In this document: positions 47,885-59,249 of the stretch, one piece after another
How positions within the stretch are numbered: the stretch's first letter is position 1
Layout of the letters: every line of letters starts with the position of its first letter
Assembly: GCF_019175385.1 (NCBI RefSeq)
Contig: NC_083339.1
Coordinates: 49,404,282-49,468,281 of the forward strand
DNA from: Lycium barbarum
Taxonomy: Eukaryota; Streptophyta; Magnoliopsida; Solanales; Solanaceae
DNA length: 64,000 nt
Direction: 5' to 3'
Translations under genes and position numbers: made by a program
Notes under the pieces: generated by a model
Told to the model about the DNA's origin: nothing
The model's database searches: none
The model's input: only the letters and a program-made list of their open reading frames with translations

Positions 47885-49315
47885 TGTTACACCTCTCGTT
47901 TTCATAGTAGGAAAAACTTACAGCTCCCTAGTTGAGTATGCTCTGAAATGGAGATTTGTACCCGAGCATTGGGATGATAAGTATCTTACCCCGTTTATGG
48001 AAGTACTCGCAAGTATTCAAGGTATATTACAGGATTACAAGTTGAACGGATTGAACCGACGCAGGATGAGCAGATTCAAGGAAATCTGCAGACACTAGAC
48101 ACTATCGACGGACCTTCGACCCGGTCGATGGGCCATCAATATGAACCGTCGTTATGTTCTGAGAATTTTAGTATGCAGAAACCGATTGAGTCGACACGTC
48201 GACGGGATTTTATTCTCTCTCTATGTCTTGAAGATTCTAGAAAAAAACTCAAATTATATTATCATAAATCCAAGGGAAATTAAGGAGTAATCATGAAGAA
48301 TTAGTAGAATCTAGTGCAAGAATGCTCACTAGGGTTTGTGGAGATCAGGACACATTTTTTGGGTTGGAGTAGGGTTTTCTCCAAGTGGAGTATTCTCATC
48401 TGAAGTCCATTCCTAAATCATTAAAGGTGATTTTTATGTTTATTTCATGTTATTAAAAGTATTGAGAGGTTAAAAGACTTGGATTATAGAAGGGAGGAGA
48501 ATATGGAGTGCAAATATGAAAATAGTAATATTCTTGAATCATGACTTGACTTGAATCATAGTTCTTGATATGCAACGAGTATAATCTTGCTATGAATAGT
48601 ATTAAAGATGTTTAAAGGCATTGTATAAGGATGGATACATTATGGTGCCATAGTTAGGGTTATGAAGGAGTTGGATAGGGAATGTTGAGAATTTAATAAT
48701 GTCTGGCCTGATGAATCTATTGATTAAAATATTGTGGGTGTTGTAATTGATGTTGGGAGTTTCTTATTACGTGGAAGAAGTCATCGAAATAAAGGAGATG
48801 TTACCCAATTTTCGTTAGCTTTAGCTTAAGCCTAAGTATGTCTTCGATTATCTAATTTTAGTACAAACTTTCTTGAATGTAGAAACGTGAATATTGGAGG
48901 AAAGCGTTCAAGCGATAAAGTTAGCGAAACGTAAAGGTATGTAAGGCTAGTCCCTTCTTTTTCTAAAGCTTGATTCCTATGACATGACTCCCTTTATCTT
49001 TCCATGACCTTCTTACATTCCGGAAAATATGAGTCAATGTTTCTAACGAGCTTCTTATGAGACAAGATAAGAGATATGTCGAGAGTATGATAATGATATG
49101 ACATTTCCATGAAGCTAATGATCCTTGTACGATTCTTTGATGTTATCCATTATTGCTAGACCCACCTTATGATGCTAGTTCCTTCAAGGTGAGGTATGAT
49201 GATTATGATGACTCCATAATGGAATCGGGGGTTCTCGACCGTACGTCACCCCGACATAGTTATAGGTTATCTTTGAGTTCTAACGCATGCTTTATGATAA
49301 GTATATAAGGATACG

Positions 49316-49515
49316 ATTACACCGTGCCTAGATGACCGAACATGTCACCACGAAGGTGGGCTGCATATGATTACACCGTGCCTAGATGGTCGGACATGTC
49401 ACCACGAAGGTGGGCTGCATACGATTACACCGTGCCTAGATGACCGGACATGTCACCGCGAAAGTAGGCTACATATGATTACACCATGCCTAGAGGGCTT
49501 GACATGACACTACTA
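49316..49515 (+). repeat. 57-bp minisatellite in LTR4, four units
   Basis: Two units read CCAC-GAAG-GTGG where LTR1 has CCGC-GAAG-GCGG: both arms changed and pairing kept. Confidence 0.9.
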
Positions 49516-49672
49516 GTGGGCGGTGTGCGATGGTTACCCGGACGCGGGTTAATGATGATGGTATATGTGATACGTAGGACATGTGTTTTCTTTTAAAGGT
49601 TAAGCAAGTTATATCCTCATCTCATGTTTTATGATCTCTTTATTATGTTAGGGTTATTCATGCCTTACATAC

Positions 49673-49731
49673 TCAGTACATTTATCGTACTGACGTCCTT
49701 TCTTTTGTGGACGTTGTGTTCATGCCCACAG
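49673..49731 (+). other. Three abutting hairpins, LTR4
   Basis: TCAGTAC/GTACTGA, CGTCC/GGACG, TTGTG/CACAG (one T-G pair). Confidence 0.72.
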
Positions 49732-50130
49732 GTAGACAGGTAGGTGACCCAGGTTCATAGGAGCTGATCAGCGGACTCCATTATTCCAGAGGTGCTATTT
49801 TTGGTACATTCTTTTTTGTATATATATTTAGGCACGACGGTCCTATCCCGTCCTTATGTTTAGTACTCTAGTAGAGGCTCGTAGATACGTAGGTGTGGGT
49901 AGTAGATGTCCCAGATGATCACATTGTGTATTTTTATATTATTTTGATAGTCCGAGGGCCTTATACATATGATTGTAGATATGTTTTTGGAGGTGATAAA
50001 GGTTTCCTTATGGTCAGTTGTGTTGAGAATAGTAAATGCATTTAAGATGAGTATGATGATTCGGATGAGTGGTGCTCGGTAGTCAGTTCCGGGTACCCGT
50101 CATGGCCCGTAGGCTGGTCGTGACAAACAC

Positions 50131-51186
50131 GACATATCGTGGGATCAATAGTAACTTGCCCTGAAATACACATCACAACTCAATTCATTAACATTGTCCT
50201 TGCTTTCCAGATGATAAGTGAGATATCAAGAGATAGAGATGAAGCAGCCAAATGTCCAGAATATAACAAACATGGAAACAAGCCCACATAACACTAAGTG
50301 ATACCAAACTAATTGGAATTCACCTCCACACCGTGCCCGAAGGTCTATCATGTATCATGCTTTCCCCGTCAATAACTACAAACTACATATGCTTCGCTAA
50401 TCGGAGTCTAACCATAGGTAAGCCGTAACCTACCTCGAATGCCGAACAGGTGCAACGAACTATTTCGCTTGAGCCTTTCCTTTCTGAATAGCTTCCAAAC
50501 GATCAAAGTCTATCAATTAGTTAATCTACATTAGATTACGAAGCTAAAGATGTCCATATTTCCATAATTCCAAACTGAAATAAAAAAAAGGACCTTAAAA
50601 GATGACCCCGGGCCCACAAGGGAAAAATTGAAAATTTACGTTGGAAACGGTTTACCCAAAGTCTAGGGAGTCAAATACCAAGTTTCATCACAAACTAATC
50701 TCAAATTAGCATTAATTTCACTATTTCACCAAGACCCCCAATTTTAGAGAAAAACCCTTATTTTCCATAACCAAATTCTTGAGTAAGATTCAAGCTTAGG
50801 AACTAGTTACACATTGATTAGATGTTTAGAATCTTATAAATTTCCCAACAAAACTCACTTTAGATTGAAGGAGGTTCATAAGATCATTTTAGGGTTCATG
50901 ACCCAAATCCCTCAACTAAACTCATGATTTCTACCATAGATTCCATAATTAAAACATGATAAAAACATGAAAGGAGTGTAGGGAACTTACCCCAAGGAAG
51001 AATTTCAAAAAGCGCCACAAAATCGTCCGACCAAACTCTTTAGGTCCCAAATTGTGAAAAGAAATGGCTTCAAGTTGGGAAAAATATAAGTTTCTGATTT
51101 TAGTGATTCTACACCTGTGGACCACTCCTCGCAAGTGTGGCCTCGCATCTTCGGAGAAATGTCAGCAAATGCGGCCTCACTTAAAA
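50131..51186 (-). mobile_element. LTR B, piece 2 of 3
   Basis: Continues LTR B between the array and element 4. It shares the block with GCCGAACAGGTGC (about 50439) with LTR A (about 5107). It ends in TAAAA (51182-51186), the target duplication of element 4. No gene. Confidence 0.75.
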
Positions 51187-54110
51187 TGTTATATCCCGTG
51201 TTTTCGCATAATTGGAAATCGTGAAAATAATTAAGACTTGTCTGTTATGAGGAAATATTTTGATTCTATTGATATGATTAGGTTGGTTATGAATCATTGG
51301 TGTTAAGACATTGGGGAAGGCCGAGGGTAAATTTGGAATTTCGGAAATTAGTTTCGGGAATTACAAAACGGGACTCTTAATGAATTGGGCCAAGAAAATT
51401 GAACAACAAATTGAGGCCCAAGAACAATGGGGTGGCCGGCCATAGGGAATGGCCCAAGACCCATTTTTAAAGTCATGTAACTTGCATGTGACTATGTAAT
51501 GGATATATATCAATGTCTTCACTTGGAATTATCAAGAAACCAAATCAAAACAAAAAAAAAATAAGAAAGCACCTCAAAGCCTCTCTCGGCCGAACCCAAG
51601 AAAGAAAGAAAAAAGAAATTCTCCAAGCTTTGATTCTAATCCAAATATCTTGTTCTCCCCATATTTGTGATGTATTCAAGACGCTCTCCGACGGGGTACA
51701 ATTAGTTTGGCGAAAGGTGTGCGCTTGCGACAAGTCGAAAATTCAAGAAAAGGTAAGAATTTTGCTACTTTAATGTTATGGGATTGGTATGAATATGTTA
51801 AGGATTGAGAATAGACGAGAATTCCGTAATTTTGATGTGTGTGCAAAACCGTGGGTGTATGTGTGTTGGGTGTTGTAGCCGTGACCTATATGAAGTGCAA
51901 GGCCATGTGAATTTGATCTTGTTTAGTTGTTGGTTGCGTCGTTGTGACATTTATGACGTGAATGAATGTTTAATGAATTGAATTGGCATTAGAAAGTGGT
52001 TGCGGATTATTATGGGAAAGTATATGATTTCGGTATATATTGTGTATATCATTGTATATTTATGTTATTAAGACTTTAAATGAGACTTATGGTTGTTGTT
52101 AATGAATTCGGAATGAAACAATGCGAGTTAGAATGTTCGTCGTAATTTTTGATGTTTTGGATGAAATGTGGAAAGTAATGAACTTCGGGAAATTTTGTAT
52201 ATGGTTTGGAACATAATTTGGATGTGATTGAATAATCTTGAATGAGTGAATGAATACAATAATGTGGATATAAGTTTGGAATTGTGAAGTTTGAATGAAA
52301 GTTGTCAACTTGTGTAGTAAGGTAGAACATTGAAGTTAGAATGGTTTGATTATGGTTTATGTTGTTTGTGACGTTTGGGTTGTTGTTGTTGATGTTTATC
52401 GAGCCGAGCTAAGTCTCGGGGGTGTTAGATATATAGGGAAAATGCTGCCGAAATTTCGGTAGACAAAAATGAGGTTAATGGAATCTTTAAGCTTAAGAAT
52501 CTCAAATAGGTAACTTTGACCATTTGCAGATTCTGGACGGAACGGGATTTGATTTTGGGGTGAGCATAAGACGTCTTTAAGGTATGTAAAGCTTCCCACT
52601 TCTTCTTTTGGCATGTCTTAGTATGTTAGGTTGATATCGGAACCCCGGGAGCATTTCCGCTCCTCGAAATCCGATCTATAGAATGGCTACTATTCATTCA
52701 ATTCAATTGAAGCCTAATGTTCCTATTTTGGCTAGAAAGCAATCAAACGTCCGAAACTTATGAAAATGCAATGGGATTACTTTGAAATCTTTATGTATGA
52801 TCTTATAGACCCGAAATGTTCATAAATTATGTTCGCCACCTCGACTTGACCCGAGGTGGGCCCGCTAACCCCGAGATGCCTTATTCGTCCTACTAGGCTC
52901 TCTTTTTTTTGATAAGCTTCGATAAAGAATCTTCGAATTTGGAATTTATCCTTTATGAAATAATGTTTTGAACACCATGAGATAATAAGTTATGTTTTGA
53001 GCCATATGTACCACTTTGGAAATATTTTGTGAAATGGACTTTCGTACTAATTAATTATTTGACTATTTTGGTTAATGAATTGACTTATGAAGTAATCAAG
53101 TTTTGAAAGGCTATTTTGATATACAAATTGCATTGTTTGCTCACGACTCCGCTCGTGCCTTATTATGATTTCGTTCACCGGTTCCCGGGCCGGTTATGAT
53201 TCGTGCGCTCTATGATGATTCGGCCGTATGTTGTGTTACGGTTCCCCAAGGCCTCGCCATAGGGCCGGGTTCCGTTTGGAGTTATGCTGTGATATGGCTG
53301 TGATGTGATACTCTCATATGTGTGTGTTCGGGGATGTACGGAGATTTGAACCTTCTGGTGTTATGCTGTGTGTGGCACCAGCGTCGGAGTGGTGACCACG
53401 TTCCTGAGCTTTTCATGATTTTGTTTGCATTATGTATATACGATTTTGATAAACATTTTGATATACTGTTCGGCATTTCTCTCTTTGGTATTCTGTTCGC
53501 TTTCAGTTGCGGCCTATATTTTTGTACTCCATGCTTGACATGCTCAGTACATCTTTCGTACTGACCCCCTTCCTTCGGGGGGGCTGCGTTTCATGCCCGC
53601 AGGTGCAGACGCCGGTGATCCACCACTGTAGGCTTCACTTCTGCTATTTCGGAGTACTCCCTTGATTCGGAGTCCACTTTTGTTACATATATCTTTCGCC
53701 ATGTATATATTTCTGCATATCTGACTATTTGGGTACGGCGGGGCCCTGTCCCGTCATATGATTCTGTCGGTCAGTTTAGAGGTCTGTGGACATGTTTGTG
53801 GGTTATGGTCTTTCTGTATGCTTATGTGTATATGTTGTTTGGGCGATTCCATACGCCGAGGCGGCCAGTCCGCATATGTTTGTGCATTGGTTTGATTAGC
53901 CCTGTGTGGCCTCTGTTGGTGTTTGCTGTGTACAGGGTTATTCTGGTTAGTCCGAAAAACAAAGGAAACTCTGCCGAAATTTTTCTGGAAATTATTTGTA
54001 CTTGGAATATAGCCTTGTCGGCTTCTGCTATACATTTGAATACGTTTGATAGATGGGTTTGGGTGCCCAGATCGAGCACTAGTCACGGCCTACGGGGTTG
54101 GGTCGTGACA
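51187..54110 (+). mobile_element. Element 4, 5' LTR
   Basis: Starts TGTTATATCCCG, ends ..GTCGTGACA. A GATATATATC stretch near 51502 is TATA-like. GC-rich inverted words (ACCGGTTCCCGGGCCGGT, about 53178-53195) occupy the position of the minisatellites in other families. The hairpin block is at 53544-53602. Confidence 0.95.
53544..53602 (+). other. Three abutting hairpins, element 4 5' LTR
   Basis: TCAGTAC/GTACTGA (53544-53564); CCCCC/GGGGG (53565-53583), different stem bases from the CGTCC/GGACG of other families; CTGCG/CGCAG with loop TTTCATGCC (53584-53602). Confidence 0.75.
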
Positions 54111-54314
54111 AAAGTGGTATCAGAGTGGTTTGTCCTCGGAATGTCCACAGGCCGTGTCTCGTAGAGTCTTGTTTATCGGTGTGTTGTGCACCACATCTAT
54201 AAACAGGAGGCTACAGGGCATTTAGGGTGTTACTTTTCTTTGGAATCTTAGATCGTGCGATAGAGCTGTGCTATTAGGACGATTCTGATCTGATTTGTTA
54301 TTGTGTTTGCAGTG

Positions 54315-55491
54315 ATGCCTCCGAAGAAGGCAACGGCGGCCCAGAAGGGCAAGGCGAGGATGGGAGAGACCAGTCAGGCACAGCGAGCTACCCGGGCTCA
54401 TGTTTATGATTTGCCTGAGGTCGTGCCTCATTCTGAGGGGTCCGCTACACCACCATTGGTACAGCCTGGAGCAGGTCCTTCAGCAGCTCCAGAGGCCCGA
54501 GTACCCGCTCCCGAGACTCCAGCTTCTCAGCCAGGGGCGGAGGACAGGACCCTGAGGGAGGCTGTACAGTTGCTGACCACATTGGTAGCGGGGCAGGCTC
54601 GCAGACGCGGGCGGAGGGACGATGATGATGATGACAGGCGTGACAGCCTGCGGGTTCGAGAGTTCTTATTGTGTGGCCCTCCAGAGTTTTTCGGGTCTAA
54701 GCCCGATGAGGACCCCCATAACTTTATTCGGGGGATGCGGCGCTCACTAGACTTGGTCAGGGCTTTAGAGACCGAGTCGGTCGAGTTGGCCTCGCATAGA
54801 CTTCGGGATGTTGCTGCTCACTGGTATGAGTCCTGGGAGCTATCTAGGGGCGAGGGTGCTCCTCCAGCTACTTGGGACGAGTTTGTGACTGCTTTCACCC
54901 GCCACTTTCTGCCCCCAGAGTTGCGACGGGCGCGGGCTGATCGATTTTTACATCTGCAGCAGAGGGGTCAGAGCGTTCGTGAGTATAATCTGGAGTTTGA
55001 TTCCCTGGCCCGGTATGCACCTGCCGTAGTAGCAGATATGTCTGATCGGATGCACATATATGTTATGGGGTTGTATGGCAGTGTCATTGCAGACAGATAT
55101 GGATATTGCCCGACTTCAGGCTTATGCGATGGGTATGGAGGACCGTCACAGGTCTGATTATTCTAGCAGAGATCGGGACAGGAGGCCGCCCAAGAGGGCT
55201 AGGTCCGCGGGATATTCTGGAGATTCTCGAGGCGGGCAGCCTCAGCAGCAGCAGACAGGCAGACAGCTTCCTCCGTCCGGCCGGAGTACTCAGTCTGGCG
55301 GCAGGAGGTTTGATAGTACAGGACCGCCTGGGGCCGGTCAGGGCTCCAGGGCGGCAGGTTCACAGGTGTCTAGAGGCCCCACCCAGGCCAGACCACCCAG
55401 ACCCCGTTGTTCTCATTGCGGGAAGTCTCATCCTGGGGAGTGCTATCGAGCTACTGGAGCTTGTTTTTCGTGCGGTGGTTAGGGCCATTTT
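54315..55491 (+). pseudogene. Element 4 gag (one frameshift, one stop)
   Basis: ATG at 54315 (MPPKKATAAQKGKA); the frame opens 12 bases earlier at a GTG, but the ATG matches the sister copies. The Gag core (about 54660-55060) includes GPPEFFGSKPDEDP and LPPELRRARADRFL. A deletion near 55070 shifts the frame; the second frame (from 55060) holds the basic RPPKRARS linker and zinc knuckles CSHCGKSHPGEC and CFSCGG-stop-GHFMRDC (about 55412-55504). The TAG at 55480-55482 replaces a Gln codon (CAG in sister copies). Gag would package the element RNA; as it stands it is cut before the second knuckle. Confidence 0.92.
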
Positions 55492-58400
55492 ATGCGAGAT
55501 TGTCCGTTGGCTAGCGGTTCTGGTAGTGTGGCTCAGCCGACAGGGTCAGCCGCCGGTTCATCATCTACTCCATCTGTTGTACGCACTGCAGGGCGAGGTG
55601 CGCTGACACCGGCGGGACGCGGTCGAGGCCGCGGTGGCGTTTCAGGTTCTAGCGGTCCCTCGAACCGCATATATGCTTTGGCCAGCCGCCAGGATCAGGA
55701 GGCTTCGCCAAACGTCGTCACAGGTACATTACTAATTTTCTCCAGATCTGTATATGCATTGATTGACCCTGGCTCTACTTTATCATATATTTCCCCGCTC
55801 GTTGCTAGTAAAATTGGGATAGTGTCTGAGCCTATAGAGCCATTTGAGGTAGCCACACCGGTTGGAGACTTTGTTATAGCGAGACAGGTTTATAGGGATT
55901 GTTCTGTGACTATATATGATCGTTGCACCAAAGCTGATTTGATAGAATTAGATATGCTGGAATTCGACGTTATTATGGGTATGGACTGGTTATCTTCCTG
56001 TTATGCTAATGTTGACTGCCAGAAGAAGGTAGTCCGTTTTCAGTTTCCAGGGGAACCAGTTATAGAGTGGTTCGGGTCTACAGCATCGCCGAGGGGTAAG
56101 TTTATTTCGTACCTCAAGGCTAAGAAGATGATTCAGAAAGGCTATATCTATCACTTGGTTCGTGTGCACGACACTACAGCTGAGACACCTACTATTCAGT
56201 CTGTTCCGGTCGTTAATGAATTCCCAGATGTATTTCCTGACGAGCTTCCTGGCCTTCCGCCTGAGCGGGAGATAGACTTTACTATAGAGTTGATGTCGGA
56301 TACGCAGCCTATATCTATTCCTCCGTACAGAATGGCACCGGCTGAATTGAAGGAGTTGAAGGAGCAGCTGAAAGATTTGTTAGATAAAGGCTTTATTAGA
56401 CCCAGCACATCACCCTGGGGTGCGCCGGTATTATTTGTGAGGAAGAAAGATGGGTCACTGCGGATGTGTATCGACTACCGGCAGCTAAATAAGGTGACTA
56501 TAAAGAATAAATATCCCCTCCCCCGGATGGATGACTTGTTTGATCAGCTGCAGGGTGCTAAGTATTTTTCGAAGGTAGATCTGCGCTCAGGTTATCATCA
56601 GGTGCGAGTGCGGGAGTCAGATATCCCGAAGACTGCTTTCAGGACCCGGTACGGGCATTATGAGTTCAGAGTTATGTCTTTCGGGCTGACTAATGCTCCA
56701 GCGGTATTTATGGATCTGATGAATCGGGTATTTCGACCTTTTCTGGATATGTTCGTTATTGTGTTTATTGATGACATTCTGATTTACTCGCGATCAGCCG
56801 AGGAGCATTCAGATCATTTGAGGACGGTGCTTGGTATTCTCCGTCAACAGAAGTTATACGCTAAATTCTCCAAATGTGAATTCTGGTTAACTTCTGTGGC
56901 ATTCTTGGGCCATATTGTCGGCGCAGATGGTATTCGGGTCGATACGCAGAAGATTGAGGTTGTACAGAATTGGCCCAGGCCTACTACACCGACAGAGGTG
57001 CGCTGTTTTCTGGGATTAGCCGGATATTATCGCAGGTTCGTGGAGGACTTTTCTTCTATTGCAGCACCACTGACGAAGCTTACTCAGAAAGCAGCGAAAT
57101 TTCTGTGGACCGATGCCTGCGAGCGCAGCTTCCAGATGTTGAAAGAAAGGTTAGTTTCAGCACCAGTTTTGACTCTTCCAGAGGGATCAGATGGGTATGT
57201 GGTCTATTGTGACGCCTATGGTATTGGGATAGGTTGTGTGTTGATGCAGCACGGTCGAGTCATAGCCTATGCTTCCCGGCAGCTCAGACCGCACGAGAAG
57301 AATTATCCCACTCATGATCTTGAGTTGGCCGCAGTGATTCATGCTTTGAAGATTTGGCGGCATTATTTATATGGGGTCCATGTCGATATTTATACGGACC
57401 ATAAGAGTCTCCAGTACATCTTTAAGCAGAAAGAATTGAATTTGCGGCAGCGGAGATGGCTTGAGCTACTGAAGGATTATGACGTTGATATTCTGTACCA
57501 TCCTGGGAAAGCCAATGTGGTAGCGGATGCACTTAGCCACAAGTCTATGGGCAGCTTGGCTGATATACCATCTGGTAAGAAAGATTTGGTTCGTGATATT
57601 CATCAGCTGGCCAGCCTTGGAGTTCGTTTGGCGGATTCTGGAGATTCTGGGATTTCTGTTCGTGCAGTTGCTGAATCATCTATTATGGCAGAGGTAAAGC
57701 AGCGTCAGTTCGAAGATCCTATTCTGGTTCAGTACAGAGATGTGGCCCTTAGTAATGCAAAGACTCCGTTTGAAATTTCGCCTGAAGGGGTATTATTATA
57801 TGATGGCAGACTCTGTGTACCGGACGTTGCAGGCTTACGGCGGCAGATTATGGGCGAGGCACATAATGCACGGTATTCTGTTCATCCTGGTTCCACTAAG
57901 ATGTATCATGATCTCAGGTGTTTGTATTGGTGGGACGGTATGAAGAAAAATATTGCCGAGTTTGTTAGTCAGTGTCCGAATTGCCAGCAAGTTAAGATTG
58001 AACATCAGAAGCCTGGTGGATTATTACAGGAGATGGAAATTCCAGCCTGGAAATGGGAGATGATTAATATGGATTTCGTTGTTGGGTTACCGCGCACTCC
58101 ACGCAGGTACGACTCTATTTGGGTTATTGTTGACCGATTGACGAAATCAGCCCATTTTCTTCCAGTTCGGACTACTTATTCGGCTGAGGACAATGCTAGA
58201 TTGTATATCAGAGAGATAGTTAGACTTCACGGAGTCCCTGTGTCTATTATTATTGACCGAGGTGCCCAGTTCACGGCAAATTTCTGGAGGTCATTTCAGG
58301 AGGGATTAGGGACTCAGGTGAGCCTCAGTACAGCCTTTCATCCTCAGTCCGACGGGTAGGCCGAGCGCACTATTCAGACGCTGGAAGATATGTTATGGGC

Positions 58401-59151
58401 CTGCGTTATTGATTTCAGGGGCAGCTGGGATGATCACTTGCCACTTATTGAGTTTGCCTATAATAACAGTTATCACTCCAGCATTCAGATGGCACCATAC
58501 GAGGCCCTTTATGGCAGAAAATGCAGATCACCGCTTGGTTGGTTCGACGTGGGCGAGACTAAGCTGATTGGGTCAGATGTGATCCAGGAAGCTGTAGATA
58601 AGGTAAAGCTTATTCGGGAGCGATTATTGGCTGCACAGAGTCGACAGAAAGCATATGCAGACAGACGACGTCGACCACTAGAGTTCCAGATTGGCGACTG
58701 GGTATTTCTGAAGGTGTCGCCTATGAAGGGTGTTATGAGATTCGGTAAAAAAGGTAAGTTAAGCCCGCGGTATATCGGGCCGTATCAGATCATTCGGAAG
58801 ATAGGCGAGGTCGCCTATGAGCTAGACTTACCATCCGGTTTGGAGGCCGTACACCCGGTATTTCATGTGTCTATGCTGCGAAAATGTATTGGTGATCCTT
58901 CCAGGATATTCCCAGTGGATGATATTCAGGTAACGGAGCATTTGTCTTATGAAGAGCAGTCTGTAACTATTCTGGATCGGCAGGTCAGGAGACTAAGCAC
59001 GAAGGAAGTGCCTTCTGTTAAAGTCCTGTGGCGCAACAACAATCGGGAAGAGATGACTTAGGAGGCGGAGGACGAGATGAAGAAGAAATACCCCCACTTG
59101 TTTCCTGCACCCACAGGTAATTTAAACCTTCAAATTTGTTGTATTGATTGA
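55492..59151 (+). pseudogene. Element 4 pol: protease, RT, RNase H, integrase, chromodomain (two in-frame stops)
   Basis: Open for 955 codons to a TAG at 58357. Counting from 55492: protease D-P-G at residues 92-94; RT about 280-450 with catalytic Asp 363 and FIDD at 425-428; RNase H with Asp 574, Glu 611, Asp 636; integrase zinc-binding H-H-C-C about 790-835 (nt 57860-57985), then the DDE core, with [10 protein letters not shown] at the second Asp. The TAG replaces Gln in [11 protein letters not shown]. The same frame continues 58360-59061 (integrase end and chromodomain start), stopping at TAG (59059-59061) on the chromodomain Trp codon; the final stop would be 59149-59151. All polymerase and RNase H catalytic residues are present, but integrase is split. 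Confidence 0.95.
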
Positions 59152-59213
59152 CGAATGAATTGTGTGTGCTAACTATAAAGGGAGACTCCCCCGTTATATT
59201 ATAAGACTAATTT

Positions 59214-59249
59214 AACATTCGGGGACGAATGTTCTTAAGGGGGGGAGAA
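59214..59249 (+). other. Stem-loop plus polypurine tract of element 4
   Basis: AACATTCG/CGAATGTT around GGGA (59214-59233), then TCTTAAGGGGGGGAGAA. Confidence 0.8.

Larger units (their letters stand above)
12115..50125 (+). mobile_element. Head-to-tail array of a chromodomain Ty3/gypsy element: four LTRs, three internal regions
   Basis: The order is LTR1 (12115-14480), internal1, LTR2 (21889-24352), internal2, LTR3 (30338-42717, interrupted), internal3, LTR4 (47885-50125). Only the outer ends are flanked by a target duplication, AACAC (12110-12114 and 50126-50130). At each inner junction one LTR serves both neighbours: a polypurine tract leads into it and a primer site follows it. The three internal regions are clearly one family but differ by many substitutions (roughly 9% between internal1 and internal3 over a 240-base gag stretch counted by eye) and by different indels, so this is not an assembly duplication. 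Later insertions sit in internal1, internal2 and LTR3. Confidence 0.9.
47885..50125 (+). mobile_element. LTR4 (outer 3' LTR of the array)
   Basis: Starts TGTTACACCTCTCG, ends ..GTCGTGACA, followed by AACAC (50126-50130). It is 2241 bases; a deletion near 48209 removes the end of the palindrome cluster and the TATA box. Confidence 0.95.

Noticed and set aside
12115..50125. Assembly artefact duplicating one element
   Set aside because: The three internal regions differ by many substitutions, have different deletions, and host different insertions with proper target duplications.
53322..54164. Open frames of 80-122 codons in the element 4 LTR, duplicated at 61387-62178
   Set aside because: Both copies are LTR sequence and overlap the hairpin block; frames overlap on both strands.
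55492..58359. 955-codon open frame as an intact gene
   Set aside because: It is pol of element 4 without its gag start and cut by a stop in integrase; not a host gene and not a complete polyprotein.
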